A stretch of DNA of 43,148 bases from Candidatus Rokuibacteriota bacterium. GTDB lineage: Bacteria; Bacteroidota; Bacteroidia; Flavobacteriales; Flavobacteriaceae. Below are positions 25,488-36,600 of the stretch, one piece after another. The position numbers and the translations under genes were made by a program. Each line of letters opens with the position of its first letter. The stretch's first letter is position 1. The stretch covers positions 1 to 43,148 of the forward strand of contig OMJU01000021.1 of NCBI GenBank assembly GCA_900299425.1, in the 5' to 3' direction. Under the pieces are notes generated by a model, which saw only the letters and a program-made list of their open reading frames with translations, had not been told where the DNA came from and ran no database searches.

Positions 25488-27071
25488 CTACTCAGGTTTG
25501 GTATAATACAATTCTAACCGCAAGCGCTTTTCAGGATCTGTAGCTAAATTGCCGTGCAAGGCCGTACCTTGAGGAGCGATGATGGTCCCTCCTGGGACAC
25601 GATCAAATCCTTGTTCTAAAAGAGGCGTTTGCATGTCAAAAAAGCCGACGTAGGATACATTCTGAGAAACTACCAAGCCCAGAGCCACATTCGTAGAATC
25701 TCTATTAATGAGATTACTCACATGAGCCGTAAGCTTAATTTTATAGTATTCTCCGCGATCATCGCTACCGCGCACCAACCTTCCTAGGTGATTGGTAATG
25801 GCGTCGATCGGGGGAAGATTTGAGGTCAAATCAATAGAGTAGTCCGCTAAAATAGAGCTGTTTTTTGTATCGAACACCATGAGGCGTTCTGGCTCTTGGG
25901 TCGGGCTACTGATTTTATCTTGGTCTACGTAAAAAATTAAGTTGGCTTCATTTACTAGCCAGCCTTCATCACGCAATTCTTGTAGGTCGTCTAATCCATT
26001 TTGATTGTCGTCATTGCCAAAAAGTTCGACAATAGTCGCTATGCCATCATTGCCATCTACATACAAGGTCTCTGCGCCTTGAATTGAGTCCCCTGCTTCA
26101 ATATCTTGAACAACCTCAGTGGACCATTGGTGTTCAAAAACATTAACTTTTATGGCCGAAAAATTCAAGTCGTAGGAAAACACCTCGCGGATAATCTCCC
26201 CATCGTCGTCGGTAGATTGATTTCCTGAATCATCAAATGTGGAGGTTTCAGCAGAATAATACAGGGTGATTTTACCTTCTGTAGGGTCAAAAATAGCTTG
26301 GTGTCCACTTTGGTTAACCGCCTCAGCCTTAAAATAAAGCCCTCTGAAGTAATCCTTAAAATTGTTGTTGTTGAGCAAAACCTCTTCATTTTGCTGATCC
26401 CAAATTTTTTCTTGAAAAAACTCAAGAGGTAATTCTAAGTTTATTCCTGGATTAAATGTCAAAGTATCTAGGTCCTCTATGATAAATTCATCAGCCTCAC
26501 TGCTGGCGACAAATTCAGGAATCTCTAACAGCAGTGTTCCTAATTGACCTTCAAAGGTTTGGCGCTGATTGGAAAAATACTGCTGAGGATCAGCAAAGCC
26601 CGTGGCTGGGTCAAAATCCCGCAAAAAATAGTTTGATTCGTAAATGGAAAGTTTTATTGGATCACTCCCAAAAATTGAGTCTAAATCAAATACTGTTTCA
26701 CCCTCATCATTTGTGTCAGAAGTACTGTAATAAGGCAGCGTCAAAATGACTTTCTCCAGCACAGGATTGAGTGTGTCTACAGAAAAAGCTGGATTATTCG
26801 CCGACAATACCACCTGAGTTAGAAAATCGGCTGAATGTGGCCCAAATAGAGGATCATTATAATACCCGAGCTTGTAGCTCAATTGATTGTTAGTCTGAAC
26901 AGGACCCAGGAATCGGCTATAGGCACGCACCGAGAATACCGTATCCGGAGTGGTGTAGTTTTGATCAATTAAGTCAGTATCTAGGTTAGTGAAATTCTCA
27001 TCACAAGAAGCAAAACCAATGATGACGAGTAAAACCCAAATAAAATGAGGAATGCGCTGTGTCACGTTCAT
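25488..27071 (-). CDS. DUF4270-like lipoprotein (start likely MNVTQRIPHF)
   Basis: Lipobox IGFASCDENFTNLDTDLIDQ; position between starch-synthase-like gene and glmS as I recall for Flavobacteriia; RLRLELYYTKPE C-terminus. Confidence 0.8.
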   Translation of the reverse strand: MNVTQRIPHFIWVLLVIIGFASCDENFTNLDTDLIDQNYTTPDTVFSVRAYSRFLGPVQTNNQLSYKLGYYNDPLFGPHSADFLTQVVLSANNPAFSVDTLNPVLEKVILTLPYYSTSDTNDEGETVFDLDSIFGSDPIKLSIYESNYFLRDFDPATGFADPQQYFSNQRQTFEGQLGTLLLEIPEFVASSEADEFIIEDLDTLTFNPGINLELPLEFFQEKIWDQQNEEVLLNNNNFKDYFRGLYFKAEAVNQSGHQAIFDPTEGKITLYYSAETSTFDDSGNQSTDDDGEIIREVFSYDLNFSAIKVNVFEHQWSTEVVQDIEAGDSIQGAETLYVDGNDGIATIVELFGNDDNQNGLDDLQELRDEGWLVNEANLIFYVDQDKISSPTQEPERLMVFDTKNSSILADYSIDLTSNLPPIDAITNHLGRLVRGSDDRGEYYKIKLTAHVSNLINRDSTNVALGLVVSQNVSYVGFFDMQTPLLEQGFDRVPGGTIIAPQGTALHGNLATDPEKRLRLELYYTKPE

Positions 27072-27084
27072 AAAATTAATGAGC

Positions 27085-27897
27085 CTAGGCTCCGAGGACT
27101 TTTGATTTGTAAAAATCGATATAAGCCTGAGAAAATTCATCTTTATTGTGAAAGTTTAACACAGGGCAAGAGGCATTTTTAAGATATGCAGCTAAATCCT
27201 CCGATAAATCAGGAGAACCTTCGATTACGGCATCAGAATGGTCTATGGCCGTTTTCATAATATTCAAGTAGCTCGGTGTATCCAAATGCGCATATTTTTT
27301 GGCATCAATTCCATCAAAGCTTATTTTCTTTGAAAGGTCTTGGTTCAATGTGCCATCGAAACCTTGACTGTAAAGTGAGGTCACAATTTTACACCCGTCA
27401 AATAGCGGTTCGTTGCTGTAGTAAGTTCTAAGATATAGCGGCAACAAAGAAGCGAGCCATCCATGGACATGAATGATATCTGGACCCCAATTCAGTTTTT
27501 TTACTGTTTCGACAACCCCTTTGGCAAAAAATAAAGCACGCTCGTCATTGTCTTCAAATAAGGCGCCATCTTCATCGGCAAAGGTCGCTTTACGCTTGAA
27601 ATAATCATCGTTATCGATAAAATATACCTGCATGCGTTCCTTCGGGATTGAGGCAACTTTAATGATCAGCGGCATGTCCATATCATTGATCACAAGATTC
27701 ATTCCTGAGAGGCGAATCACTTCGTGTAATTGGTGACGACGCTCATTAATATTGCCATAACGCGGCATAAAAATGCGGATCTGACCATTGTTATTGTTTA
27801 CCGCTCTAGGGGCCTCAAACGACATCGAAGAAATCTCAGTCTCTGGGAGGTAAGGAACCACCTCGGAAGACACATACAAGACTCTTTTATCTTTCAT
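27085..27897 (-). CDS. Truncated glycogen/starch-synthase-like protein (GT5 N-terminal-domain homologue only)
   Basis: RVLYVSSEVVPYLPETEISSM..., WGPDIIHVHGWLASLLPLYLR, IVTSLYSQGFDGTL; only 270 aa. Confidence 0.85.
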   Translation of the reverse strand: MKDKRVLYVSSEVVPYLPETEISSMSFEAPRAVNNNNGQIRIFMPRYGNINERRHQLHEVIRLSGMNLVINDMDMPLIIKVASIPKERMQVYFIDNDDYFKRKATFADEDGALFEDNDERALFFAKGVVETVKKLNWGPDIIHVHGWLASLLPLYLRTYYSNEPLFDGCKIVTSLYSQGFDGTLNQDLSKKISFDGIDAKKYAHLDTPSYLNIMKTAIDHSDAVIEGSPDLSEDLAAYLKNASCPVLNFHNKDEFSQAYIDFYKSKVLGA

Positions 27898-27996
27898 AAA
27901 ACACTAAAAATTTTCCGTAACTGTTGTGCGGATGCAAAATTACGAAAATTTATGCAGATTGCTGTGAATATCTTAATTTTGCCCGATTTCAAGGCA

Positions 27997-28845
27997 ATGA
28001 CCATACTCCAAACAAAGGAAGATTTACAGCAATATTTGGGGCCCTACAAACAGGCAAACAAATGCATCGGCTTTGTCCCAACTATGGGAGCGCTGCATCA
28101 AGGTCATTTAAGCCTCGCTTCCCGTGCCCTTGAGGAATGTGCCCTGGTGGTGGTCAGTATTTTTGTGAATCCTACTCAATTCAACAATCCTGAGGATTTG
28201 GAAAAATATCCCAGGCAGCTAGCACAAGATGTTGCAATACTCAGCGCACTCAATACGGATATAGTGGTTTTTTCACCGACATCTGAAAATATATACGCAG
28301 GCCAAGTCAAGGCGCGGCAATACGATTTTGGCGATTTAGGAAGTTTCATGGAAGGCCTTCATCGACCAGGACATTTTGATGGTGTAGCTACTGTAGTCTC
28401 TCTGCTTTTTGATGCTGTTACGCCCGATCGCGCTTATTTTGGTGAAAAAGACTACCAGCAACTGCGCATTGTAGAAACCCTGGTCGCAATCGAAAAGCAA
28501 CCTGTAATCATTGTTCCTTGTGCCATCGCAAGAAATGTAGAGGGACTCGCTTTGAGCTCACGCAACCAAAGGCTAAATGTGCTGCAACGGCAACAAGCAC
28601 TACTTTTGATTCAAGTCTTGCGAGATGCGCGTAAAAATTTTGGCACGACATCTATTGAGGCAATCAAAAAACAAGTGTTCACTGCTTTTGAGAACAATCC
28701 TGAATGCACCCTAGAATACTTTGAAATTGCGGATGTGGTATCACTAGTCCCACGCAACACCAAAGACCCTAAAAAGAAATATCGGGCATTTATTGCCGCA
28801 CACATAGCAGGCGTGCGTCTGATCGATAATATTGAACTTAATTAA
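27997..28845 (+). CDS. panC: Pantoate--beta-alanine ligase (start MTILQTKEDLQ, ORF-track start rejected)
   Basis: IGFVPTMGALHQGHLSLASRALEECALVVVSIFVNPTQFNNPEDLEKYPR, AYFGEKDYQQL, SSRNQRL. Confidence 0.98.
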   Translation: MTILQTKEDLQQYLGPYKQANKCIGFVPTMGALHQGHLSLASRALEECALVVVSIFVNPTQFNNPEDLEKYPRQLAQDVAILSALNTDIVVFSPTSENIYAGQVKARQYDFGDLGSFMEGLHRPGHFDGVATVVSLLFDAVTPDRAYFGEKDYQQLRIVETLVAIEKQPVIIVPCAIARNVEGLALSSRNQRLNVLQRQQALLLIQVLRDARKNFGTTSIEAIKKQVFTAFENNPECTLEYFEIADVVSLVPRNTKDPKKKYRAFIAAHIAGVRLIDNIELN

Positions 28846-28857
28846 TACCTTTGGCCC

Positions 28858-29208
28858 ATGTTGATTCATGTCGTTAAATCCAAAATTCATCGCGTTAAAG
28901 TAACAGGGGCTGACCTGAATTATATCGGCAGCATCACCATAGATGAAGATCTTATGGATGCGGCCAATATTGTCCCTGGAGAAAAAATCCAGGTGGTCAA
29001 CAACACTAACGGCAACCGACTTGAAACTTATGTCATTCCAGGACCGCGCAATAGTGGCGAAATTACGCTCAACGGAGCCGCGGCAAGATTAGTTTCAGTG
29101 GGAGACGTCTTGATTTTAATGGCCTATGCCCTTATGAGCCCGGAAGAAGCTAAAGAGTTTTCTCCTGCCATTATATTTCCTGACGAAGCGACTAATTTAT
29201 TGAGGTAG
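28858..29208 (+). CDS. panD: Aspartate 1-decarboxylase
   Basis: 116 aa with pyruvoyl processing site [29 protein letters not shown]. Confidence 0.98.
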   Translation: MLIHVVKSKIHRVKVTGADLNYIGSITIDEDLMDAANIVPGEKIQVVNNTNGNRLETYVIPGPRNSGEITLNGAAARLVSVGDVLILMAYALMSPEEAKEFSPAIIFPDEATNLLR

Positions 29209-29228
29209 GCGTGGTAATTTACACTTAA

Positions 29229-30188
29229 GTGAAGACAAAAATTGTCAAGTTTCTAAAAATAGTGGTCCCGGTTTTATTGGGCATCGCTCTGGTTTGGTAT
29301 TTCTATCAAAAATTTACTCCCGAGCAATGGAATGAAATGAAACGTCATTTTAAAGAAGCGAACTATACCTTTCTTTTTTTATCCGTTTTACTTTCGCTTG
29401 CCAGTCATATTCTGCGCACACATCGATGGCATTTACTCCTGCGGCCCTTAGGACATGACCCGAAATGGTTCAATAGTTTTTTCGCGGTGTGCATTGCCTA
29501 TTTTATGAACTTATTCATTCCTAAAAGCGGGGAGGTTTCTCGGGCTGTAACCTTGAATCAATACGAAAATATACCTCTGGAGCATGGCCTTGGCACCATC
29601 ATCACTGAACGCATCATCGATTTGGTGTTTTTATTGTTGTTTTTTAGTCTCGCCATTTTCCTGAATTACGCTCTGCTGATGGACTATATCAGCAGTGTCA
29701 TTCCTGGGTACAAATTACTTTGGACACTACTGATTTTATTTGTCGTATTGATTGTGTTTTTCTATTGGGTCCAAAGATCCAGTCAGCAATTTGCTTTGCG
29801 GCTGCGCAAATTTATTGCAGGGCTGATTCAAGGCATGGCAAGCATTAAAAAGGTTTCTGCCCTTGGCGTATTTATTGTCGAAAGCCTCCTTATTTGGGGA
29901 CTTTATGTTGCTTCATTTTATGCGGCCACTTTCGCACTTGTGGAGACAAGTAGCATTGGCTGGGAGGTAATCATTATCACTTTTGTAGTGGGGAGCTTCA
30001 CCTTTGCCTTTACGAACAGCGGCATTGGTTACTACCCCCTGGCTGTTGCGGGGGTCATGGGTCTTTTTGGTATTGCTTTGCCGCTTGGGAATGCTTTTGG
30101 CTGGCTGATTTGGACGGCCAATATTTCTTCGATCAACTTTTTCGGGCTAATCGCGCTAATAGGGCTGCCTATTGTGAACAAAAAGTAA
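29229..30188 (+). CDS. YbhN/UPF0104-family (lysylphosphatidylglycerol synthase TM-like) integral membrane protein, GTG start
   Basis: Multi-TM; SHILRTHRWHLLLRPLG, YFMNLFIPKSGEVSRAVTL, ERIIDLVFLLLFF. Confidence 0.87.
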   Translation: MKTKIVKFLKIVVPVLLGIALVWYFYQKFTPEQWNEMKRHFKEANYTFLFLSVLLSLASHILRTHRWHLLLRPLGHDPKWFNSFFAVCIAYFMNLFIPKSGEVSRAVTLNQYENIPLEHGLGTIITERIIDLVFLLLFFSLAIFLNYALLMDYISSVIPGYKLLWTLLILFVVLIVFFYWVQRSSQQFALRLRKFIAGLIQGMASIKKVSALGVFIVESLLIWGLYVASFYAATFALVETSSIGWEVIIITFVVGSFTFAFTNSGIGYYPLAVAGVMGLFGIALPLGNAFGWLIWTANISSINFFGLIALIGLPIVNKK

Positions 30189-30259
30189 GAATTCGTAACG
30201 GTTTCATGCCTGAGCAGGTGGCATAAATTTACTATCTTTCTGATTGAAAATTTCCACCC

Positions 30260-31414
30260 ATGAAATCGCATTTGTTTCTGTTTTTTGCCCTAGTTTTTCT
30301 CAATCCAATTTGGGGTCAATCCAAAGTTATTTATGAAGAATTTTCCTCTTACAGGCTAGGCGAAACACGACGCTTAAAAATTCAATTGCCAAGAGATTAC
30401 GAAACCAACACTGAGAAATCTTATCCCATTGTCATTGTATTAGACGCCAATTATCTATTTGAGCCAGTGGCTGGGAACGTAGACTATTTCGGCTATTGGG
30501 AAGATATGCCCGAGGCTTTGGTTGTAGGGATTATGCAGGGGGATAGCCGTTATGACGATTGTTATTATGACGACACTAATTTCATGCCGGCGGACAAAGG
30601 CGCCGATTTTTTTGAGTTTATCGGTATGGAGCTCGTGCCATTTATAGATGCCAATTTTAGAACTGCAAAATTTATCATAGCCGTGGGTCATGACCTTACG
30701 GCCAGTTACATCAATTATTACCTCTTTAAAGACCCTCCTTTGTTTAATGGATACATTGCCCTGAGTCCAGACCTAGCCCCAATGATGGACGATCGCCTAC
30801 CTAAGCGTCTTCCTAATATTCCACAAAAGCTATTCTATTACCTGGCCACCGGGACCGATGATATACCAGACCTGCAACTCATCGCTCAGGAGCTCAATAC
30901 GTCGCTCAGTGCATTAAAGTCTGAACAGTTCAATTATTACTACGATAATTTTGAAGGTGCCACACATTATTCGCTGGTGGCCCGGGCCATCCCCTCTGCT
31001 TTGGAAAAAATATTTTCTATTTATCGGCCCATTTCAAAGCAAGAGTTTAACGACGTATTATTAAAGTTAGAAACGCCAGTCCACCTCTATCTTTTAGATA
31101 AATACCAAACCATTGCCAATCTTTTTGGTATCAATAACCCCATTCGGATTAATGATTTTTTGGCCTCAGCTACGGCCTGTGAAAAACTCAAACAATGGGA
31201 ATCACTAAGGGAAATTGCAACCATGGCCACACGTCAATATCCAGATTTAATTTTGGGCGATTATTATATGGGGCGCTATTACGAAGAAATTGGGGACCCA
31301 AAACGCGCAATGCGCACCTTCCAAGGAGGTTTTGACAAAGAAGAAGTGGATTTTATTACTGTAGATTTGATGCTGGACAAGGCCGATCAAATCAAATATG
31401 ATTTTGGGTACTGA
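30260..31414 (+). CDS. Alpha/beta-hydrolase (esterase D/Fes-like) fold protein with C-terminal tail; nucleophile replaced
   Basis: Signal peptide; LKIQLPRDYETNTEKSYPIVIVLDANYLF; elbow position reads IIAVGHDLTASY rather than GHSxGG. Confidence 0.85.
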   Translation: MKSHLFLFFALVFLNPIWGQSKVIYEEFSSYRLGETRRLKIQLPRDYETNTEKSYPIVIVLDANYLFEPVAGNVDYFGYWEDMPEALVVGIMQGDSRYDDCYYDDTNFMPADKGADFFEFIGMELVPFIDANFRTAKFIIAVGHDLTASYINYYLFKDPPLFNGYIALSPDLAPMMDDRLPKRLPNIPQKLFYYLATGTDDIPDLQLIAQELNTSLSALKSEQFNYYYDNFEGATHYSLVARAIPSALEKIFSIYRPISKQEFNDVLLKLETPVHLYLLDKYQTIANLFGINNPIRINDFLASATACEKLKQWESLREIATMATRQYPDLILGDYYMGRYYEEIGDPKRAMRTFQGGFDKEEVDFITVDLMLDKADQIKYDFGY

Positions 31415-32772
31415 TGGCAAAAACGAAAACAAGTTTTTTTTGTCAGAACTGTGGGAGCTCCTTTGCCAAATGGCAGGGGCAATGCAATTCATGTAAATCA
31501 TGGAACACCATTATCGAGGAAGTCATCAGCAGTAATGTCCCAGCAGCTTGGGAACAAGCCACAGGAACCTCCGCAAGAGTGGCCCAGCCACAACCCATCG
31601 AAGAAATCGCCACCAGTGATACCCCGCGCAGATCTACTTACGATTCAGAACTAGACCGAGTTTTAGGTGGTGGCTTAGTCCCTGGATCCTTAACCCTGTT
31701 AGGTGGGGAACCCGGTATCGGCAAAAGTACGCTCATGCTGCAAGTCGGATTGCGATGGCCGTATAAAACCCTGTATGTTTCTGGAGAAGAGAGTGCCCAA
31801 CAAATTAAAATGCGTGCAGAACGCTTGGGTAAAAACACAGGACAATGCCTAATCTTGACTGAAACACAAACACAAAATATTCTTCACCACGCTGTTGAGC
31901 AGCAGCCTGAGGTGGTGGTCATTGATTCCATTCAGACCCTGCAGTCCAACCAAATCGATAGTGGCTCTGGAGGTATTGCACAGATTAGAACAGCTACTGC
32001 AGAACTCATTAAATACGCTAAATCCACTCAAACCCCAGTAGTGCTGATTGGTCATATTACTAAAGATGGCCATATCGCTGGCCCAAAGATTCTCGAGCAT
32101 ATGGTCGATACGGTCTTGCAATTTGATGGGGACCGTCATCACGTTTATCGTATTCTCAGGGCACATAAAAATAGATTTGGCAGCACAAATGAGTTAGGGA
32201 TTTATGAAATGCTATCTCAAGGGCTGCGTGCGGTCACGAACCCCTCTGAACTGCTCATTTCAAAAACCGACGAACCGCTCAGTGGTAACGCAATAGCCGC
32301 TACACTCGAGGGCATGCGCCCACTGATGATAGAAATTCAAGCGCTAGTGAGTAGTGCCGTCTACGGAACACCTCAACGCTCTGCTACGGGTTATAACCTG
32401 AAAAGGCTCAACATGATCTTAGCGGTACTGGAAAAGCGTGTAGGCTTTAAACTTGGGGCCAAAGATGTGTTTTTAAACATTACTGGAGGCATACAGGTCG
32501 ATGATCCAGCCCTTGATCTGGCGGTGGTCGCGGCAGTGCTCTCATCAAATAACGACATGCCGCTAATGCGCAGCAGTTGCTTTGCAGGTGAAATTGGATT
32601 GGCCGGTGAGGTAAGACCCGTAAGTCGACTGGAACAACGCATTTCAGAGGCTGAAAAACTTGGGTTCAATCAAATTATCGTAGCCAAGCACAGCAAAGTA
32701 CCTAAAAACACCCGAATCCATGTAATCCAAGTGGGCAAGGTCCACGATCTGGTCCAACACCTATTTGTCTAG
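31414..32772 (+). CDS. radA: DNA repair protein RadA
   Basis: Zinc finger CQNCGSSFAKWQGQCNSC, Walker A GGEPGIGKSTLMLQ, KNRFGSTNELGIYEM; A-of-TGATG overlap with upstream gene. Confidence 0.98.
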   Translation: MAKTKTSFFCQNCGSSFAKWQGQCNSCKSWNTIIEEVISSNVPAAWEQATGTSARVAQPQPIEEIATSDTPRRSTYDSELDRVLGGGLVPGSLTLLGGEPGIGKSTLMLQVGLRWPYKTLYVSGEESAQQIKMRAERLGKNTGQCLILTETQTQNILHHAVEQQPEVVVIDSIQTLQSNQIDSGSGGIAQIRTATAELIKYAKSTQTPVVLIGHITKDGHIAGPKILEHMVDTVLQFDGDRHHVYRILRAHKNRFGSTNELGIYEMLSQGLRAVTNPSELLISKTDEPLSGNAIAATLEGMRPLMIEIQALVSSAVYGTPQRSATGYNLKRLNMILAVLEKRVGFKLGAKDVFLNITGGIQVDDPALDLAVVAAVLSSNNDMPLMRSSCFAGEIGLAGEVRPVSRLEQRISEAEKLGFNQIIVAKHSKVPKNTRIHVIQVGKVHDLVQHLFV

Positions 32773-33573
32773 TTAAATCGCTAACTCCACCATGTGGGGA
32801 CAATGATCACTGTAATTGGCTTGAGGCAAAATCACTGCCCGCTTGATTTGATCCCGTAATGGCTCTGTGACCATATTGTAATCAATGCGCCAACCCTTAT
32901 TATTTGCACGTGCATTGGCCCGATAACTCCACCAAGTATACTGCCCAGGTTCTTTGTTTAAATGCCTGAAACTATCCACAAAACCGGACTGCACAAAGGC
33001 TTCCAGCCACTCGCGCTCCCTAGGTAAAAAACCTGAGACTTTGGCATTGCGAATGGGGTCGTGGATGTCAATGGCGTGATGACAAATATTGTAATCTCCA
33101 CAAATCACCAAATTCGGATATTCACGACGCAGCTCGGTTACATAGGCCAAAAAATCATCCATGTATTGAAATTTAAAATCTAGACGGTCGTCATTCGTCC
33201 CACTGGGTAAATACAGACTCATGATAGAAACACCATCAAAGTCAACCCTTAGATTGCGGCCTTCAGCATCCATATAGTCGATCCCTGTACCATAGGCCAC
33301 ATGTTCTGGCTCCTGCTTGCAAAAGATGGCCACACCGCTATATCCTTTTTTTTGTGCGCTAAACCAATAGTGAAATGGATAGCCCGCTTGTTCAATTAAA
33401 TCAAGATCGACCTGATCTTTCATTGCCTTGGTTTCTTGAATACAAAACACATCTGGATTGGCTTGGGTTAACCACGCTAAGAGTCCTTTATTCATTGCCG
33501 CACGAATACCGTTGACGTTATAAGAGATTATTTTCAAAACATTTGATTTTATGTGTAAAACATCGCAGTCCAC
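32773..33573 (-). CDS. xth: Exodeoxyribonuclease III (start uncertain; possibly internal TTG before KIISYNVNGIRA)
   Basis: KIISYNVNGIRAAMNKGLLAWLTQANPDVFCIQETKA, VICGDYNICHHAIDIHDP, NYSDHCPHMVEL. Confidence 0.95.
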   Translation of the reverse strand: MDCDVLHIKSNVLKIISYNVNGIRAAMNKGLLAWLTQANPDVFCIQETKAMKDQVDLDLIEQAGYPFHYWFSAQKKGYSGVAIFCKQEPEHVAYGTGIDYMDAEGRNLRVDFDGVSIMSLYLPSGTNDDRLDFKFQYMDDFLAYVTELRREYPNLVICGDYNICHHAIDIHDPIRNAKVSGFLPREREWLEAFVQSGFVDSFRHLNKEPGQYTWWSYRANARANNKGWRIDYNMVTEPLRDQIKRAVILPQANYSDHCPHMVELAI

Positions 33574-33689
33574 TAAATTAAATAAGCCCGTATATTTACC
33601 CTAGTAACCCGCTGTGCAATTTTCAAAAAACAATCAACAAAATAATTTGAAGCGGATTCTGTTTATTCAAAGAGACTCGTCCCGTTTTT

Positions 33690-36600
33690 ATGGCTTTGAA
33701 AGCAAAGTTATTCCCTAAAACTTACATGCTGATCGCATTTTGGATGTGGTTTACCTCTATGGCCATAGCCCAAGATCAATCGTCTTGGACAGGGCGCAGT
33801 GTAAAAGTCAAAGTAACAGATACCATCCAATTCGATTCAATATCCATTAATCCTCAACACTTTATAGTTTTGGGCTTGAATCATACCCCTATTGACAGTA
33901 GCCACTATAGAGTGCGCTTTGAGCGGGCTCAACTCATACCTGATTACACTCTGAAACAGGAAAACGACTCTATCGAAATTCAATATTTGCGTTACCCTAA
34001 TTATCTGACCAAAGCCTACAGCGCCCTTGATCCAGAACTCATTCTTCCAGCTCAGAATCAAGTCGGCAAAATTTATCGCATGGGCGTCAATAATTTTACA
34101 CGAGAAAAAAATCCATTTTCCGGGCTCAATGCACAAGGGAGTATCCTGCGCGGGCTCACTGTGGGCAATAATCAAAATGCCGTAGTCAACAGTCAACTCG
34201 ATTTGCAAATTACAGGAGCCTTGAGTGACAAAGTCAAAATTACCGCCTCGTTACAGGACAGCAATTTACCTGGAGAAAATGGGGGCTATACCCAGAGTCT
34301 TGAAGAGTTTGATCAACTTTTTGTGGCCCTTGAGGCGGATCGATGGCATTTGCGCGCGGGCGATGTAGACCTGATGAATCGCCAAACCACTTTTGGACAG
34401 TTCACTAAAAAAATTCAAGGGATGCACGCCGCATGGCAAATCGACCATGGAGATGGGAGCCAGACCCAAATGTTTGCGGCTGCAGGTTTGGTGCGTGGGG
34501 TCTTTAAACGCAGTGTCATACAGGGGCAAGAGGGAAACCAGGGGCCCTACAAACTCTTGGGGGCCAATGGCGAGGCATTGATTTTGATGATTTCTGGAAG
34601 CGAGCGCATTTATATTAATGGAGTCTTGCTCGAGCGGGGCGAAAATGCGGATTACATTATTGATTACAATGCGGGGGAAATTCGCTTTAACCCCACATAT
34701 CCCATAAATAGCAATATGCGTATTACGGCTGAGTATCAGATCACCGAAAGAAATTATACCCGCTTTATCGCCAATACTGGCGGGGCATACCAAAGTGAAC
34801 ATCTCCATATAGGGGCATACCTCTACACCGAGCAAGACGATAAAAATCAGCCTCTGCAACAGAATTTTACGCAAGCCCAAAAGCAGGTGCTACAGACCGC
34901 CGGAGATAATCCTGAATCCCTTTTGGCCCCTTCTGAGCAACTTGCGACCTATTCCGAAAACCAGATTCTATATAAAAAAGAGCTGGTCGAAGGAGTAACA
35001 GTATTTGTTTTTTCAAACAATCCTGAGGATGAACTCTATCAGGTTAGATTTACACTAATTGGGCCCAATCAAGGGGACTATATCATCGACAGCCAAACCA
35101 GTATCAATAAAATATTTGTCTATGTCCCCCCCATAGATGGAATACCGCAGGGCTCATACAGTCCGTTAATTAGATTGACTCCAGCGCAAAAACTTCAACT
35201 CGCCGGTGCTTTTTTGCGCTATGACAATGACAAAACCCAAATCGAAGGTGAATTCAGTGCCAGCGATAATGATTTGAACCGATACAGCAGTTATGACGAT
35301 CAAGATAATACAGGATACGCGGGTCTTTTAAGTGCCAAACAAGTTTTAGCACAACAAGACAGTACTTGGCAGCTCAATGCCTTTGTGCGCTTAAATGCCA
35401 TAGACAAAAATTACCGCAGCCCTGAGCTTCTCTATCAAGTCGAATTTAATCGAGATTGGAATTTACCCCTGAACCAAATCATCGGTGATCAAACTTTGAG
35501 TTCGGTCGGTGCGCAGTGGCAAAACCAAAAAATAGGCCAAGCGACCTACCAATTTGATCAGCTCAAAACTTTGGGTAATTACTCCGGGCAAAAACATAAT
35601 ATCAACAGTAATCTAAACGGGAATAACTGGCGTTATCAGGGGCAATTGAGCAATCTCAGTACAAAGTCCCTGTCAGGCAGCAGTTCTTTTCTAAGGGCCA
35701 ATCAATCATTAGGCCTTTCGGGAAATAATAGGTGGTTACGCGCTAAATTTCTTACCGAGAACAATCGCGCTAAAGATAGCCTAAGACAATTCACATTACT
35801 GAGTCAAAAATTCGTCGCTTACGAAACGGCCGTGGGTCTGGGAGACAGTACTGCCGTATTTACTGAGCTGGGTTGGCGTTATAGAGACACCGATAGCGTG
35901 GTTGATGGATCATTGAGTCGGGTGGGTATCGCAAGAGATTTGTTTGCAAAGGCTCAATTCATTAATTCTGCAAAAACTAAATTATCAGGATTTGCACAAT
36001 ACCGGAATCTTACCACGGCAAACAGCACCCAACAAGATCAGAAATCACTGAATCTGCGACTGAGTTTTGCCCAAAGCATTTGGGAAAACCGCCTTCGGAT
36101 CGCAACAAATGTTGAGTCTAATAACGGAAAACTCCCGCAACAAGAGTTTACTTATGTTGCTGTAGAACCCGGGCAAGGCAACTATACCTGGATCGATTAT
36201 AACGACAATGGCATACAGGACTTAGATGAATTTGAAATCGCTCAATACCAAGATCAAGCGGCCTATGTGCGTCTTCTACTGCCGAATCAAACCTTCATTG
36301 ACATACAGCGCAGTGCGCTGACACAACTGATGACGTGGCAATTTTCGTCTTGGCAGAATAAACCTGGGCTACAAGGTGTTTTGTCTCATTTTTACAGCCA
36401 AACCTCCTTGATGGTGGATAGAAGTGCTCCAAAAAGCAAATTGGTCTTTATCAATCCATTTGGTCAAGCGAGTACACAAGATCTCGCACTACAATTCAAC
36501 TTAAAGCAAGCATTGTTTTTTAACAGAAATCGGCAGCATTACACCACGGCCTATATTTATCAGCGCAATAAAAGCAATCAACTTGTGGCACTAGGCCTAC

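Noticed and set aside
27730-27996. N-terminal extension of panC in the ORF track
   Set aside because: Overlaps the divergent starch-synthase-like gene; PanC homology begins at MTILQTKEDLQ (27997).
28846-28853. TACCTTTG -7-like motif four bases before panD ATG
   Set aside because: Would require a leaderless transcript, has no -33 TTTG at correct spacing, and panC-panD spacing suggests one operon.
34266-34880. 204-aa minus-strand ORF
   Set aside because: Antisense within the 1147-aa outer-membrane protein gene; no start context or motifs.
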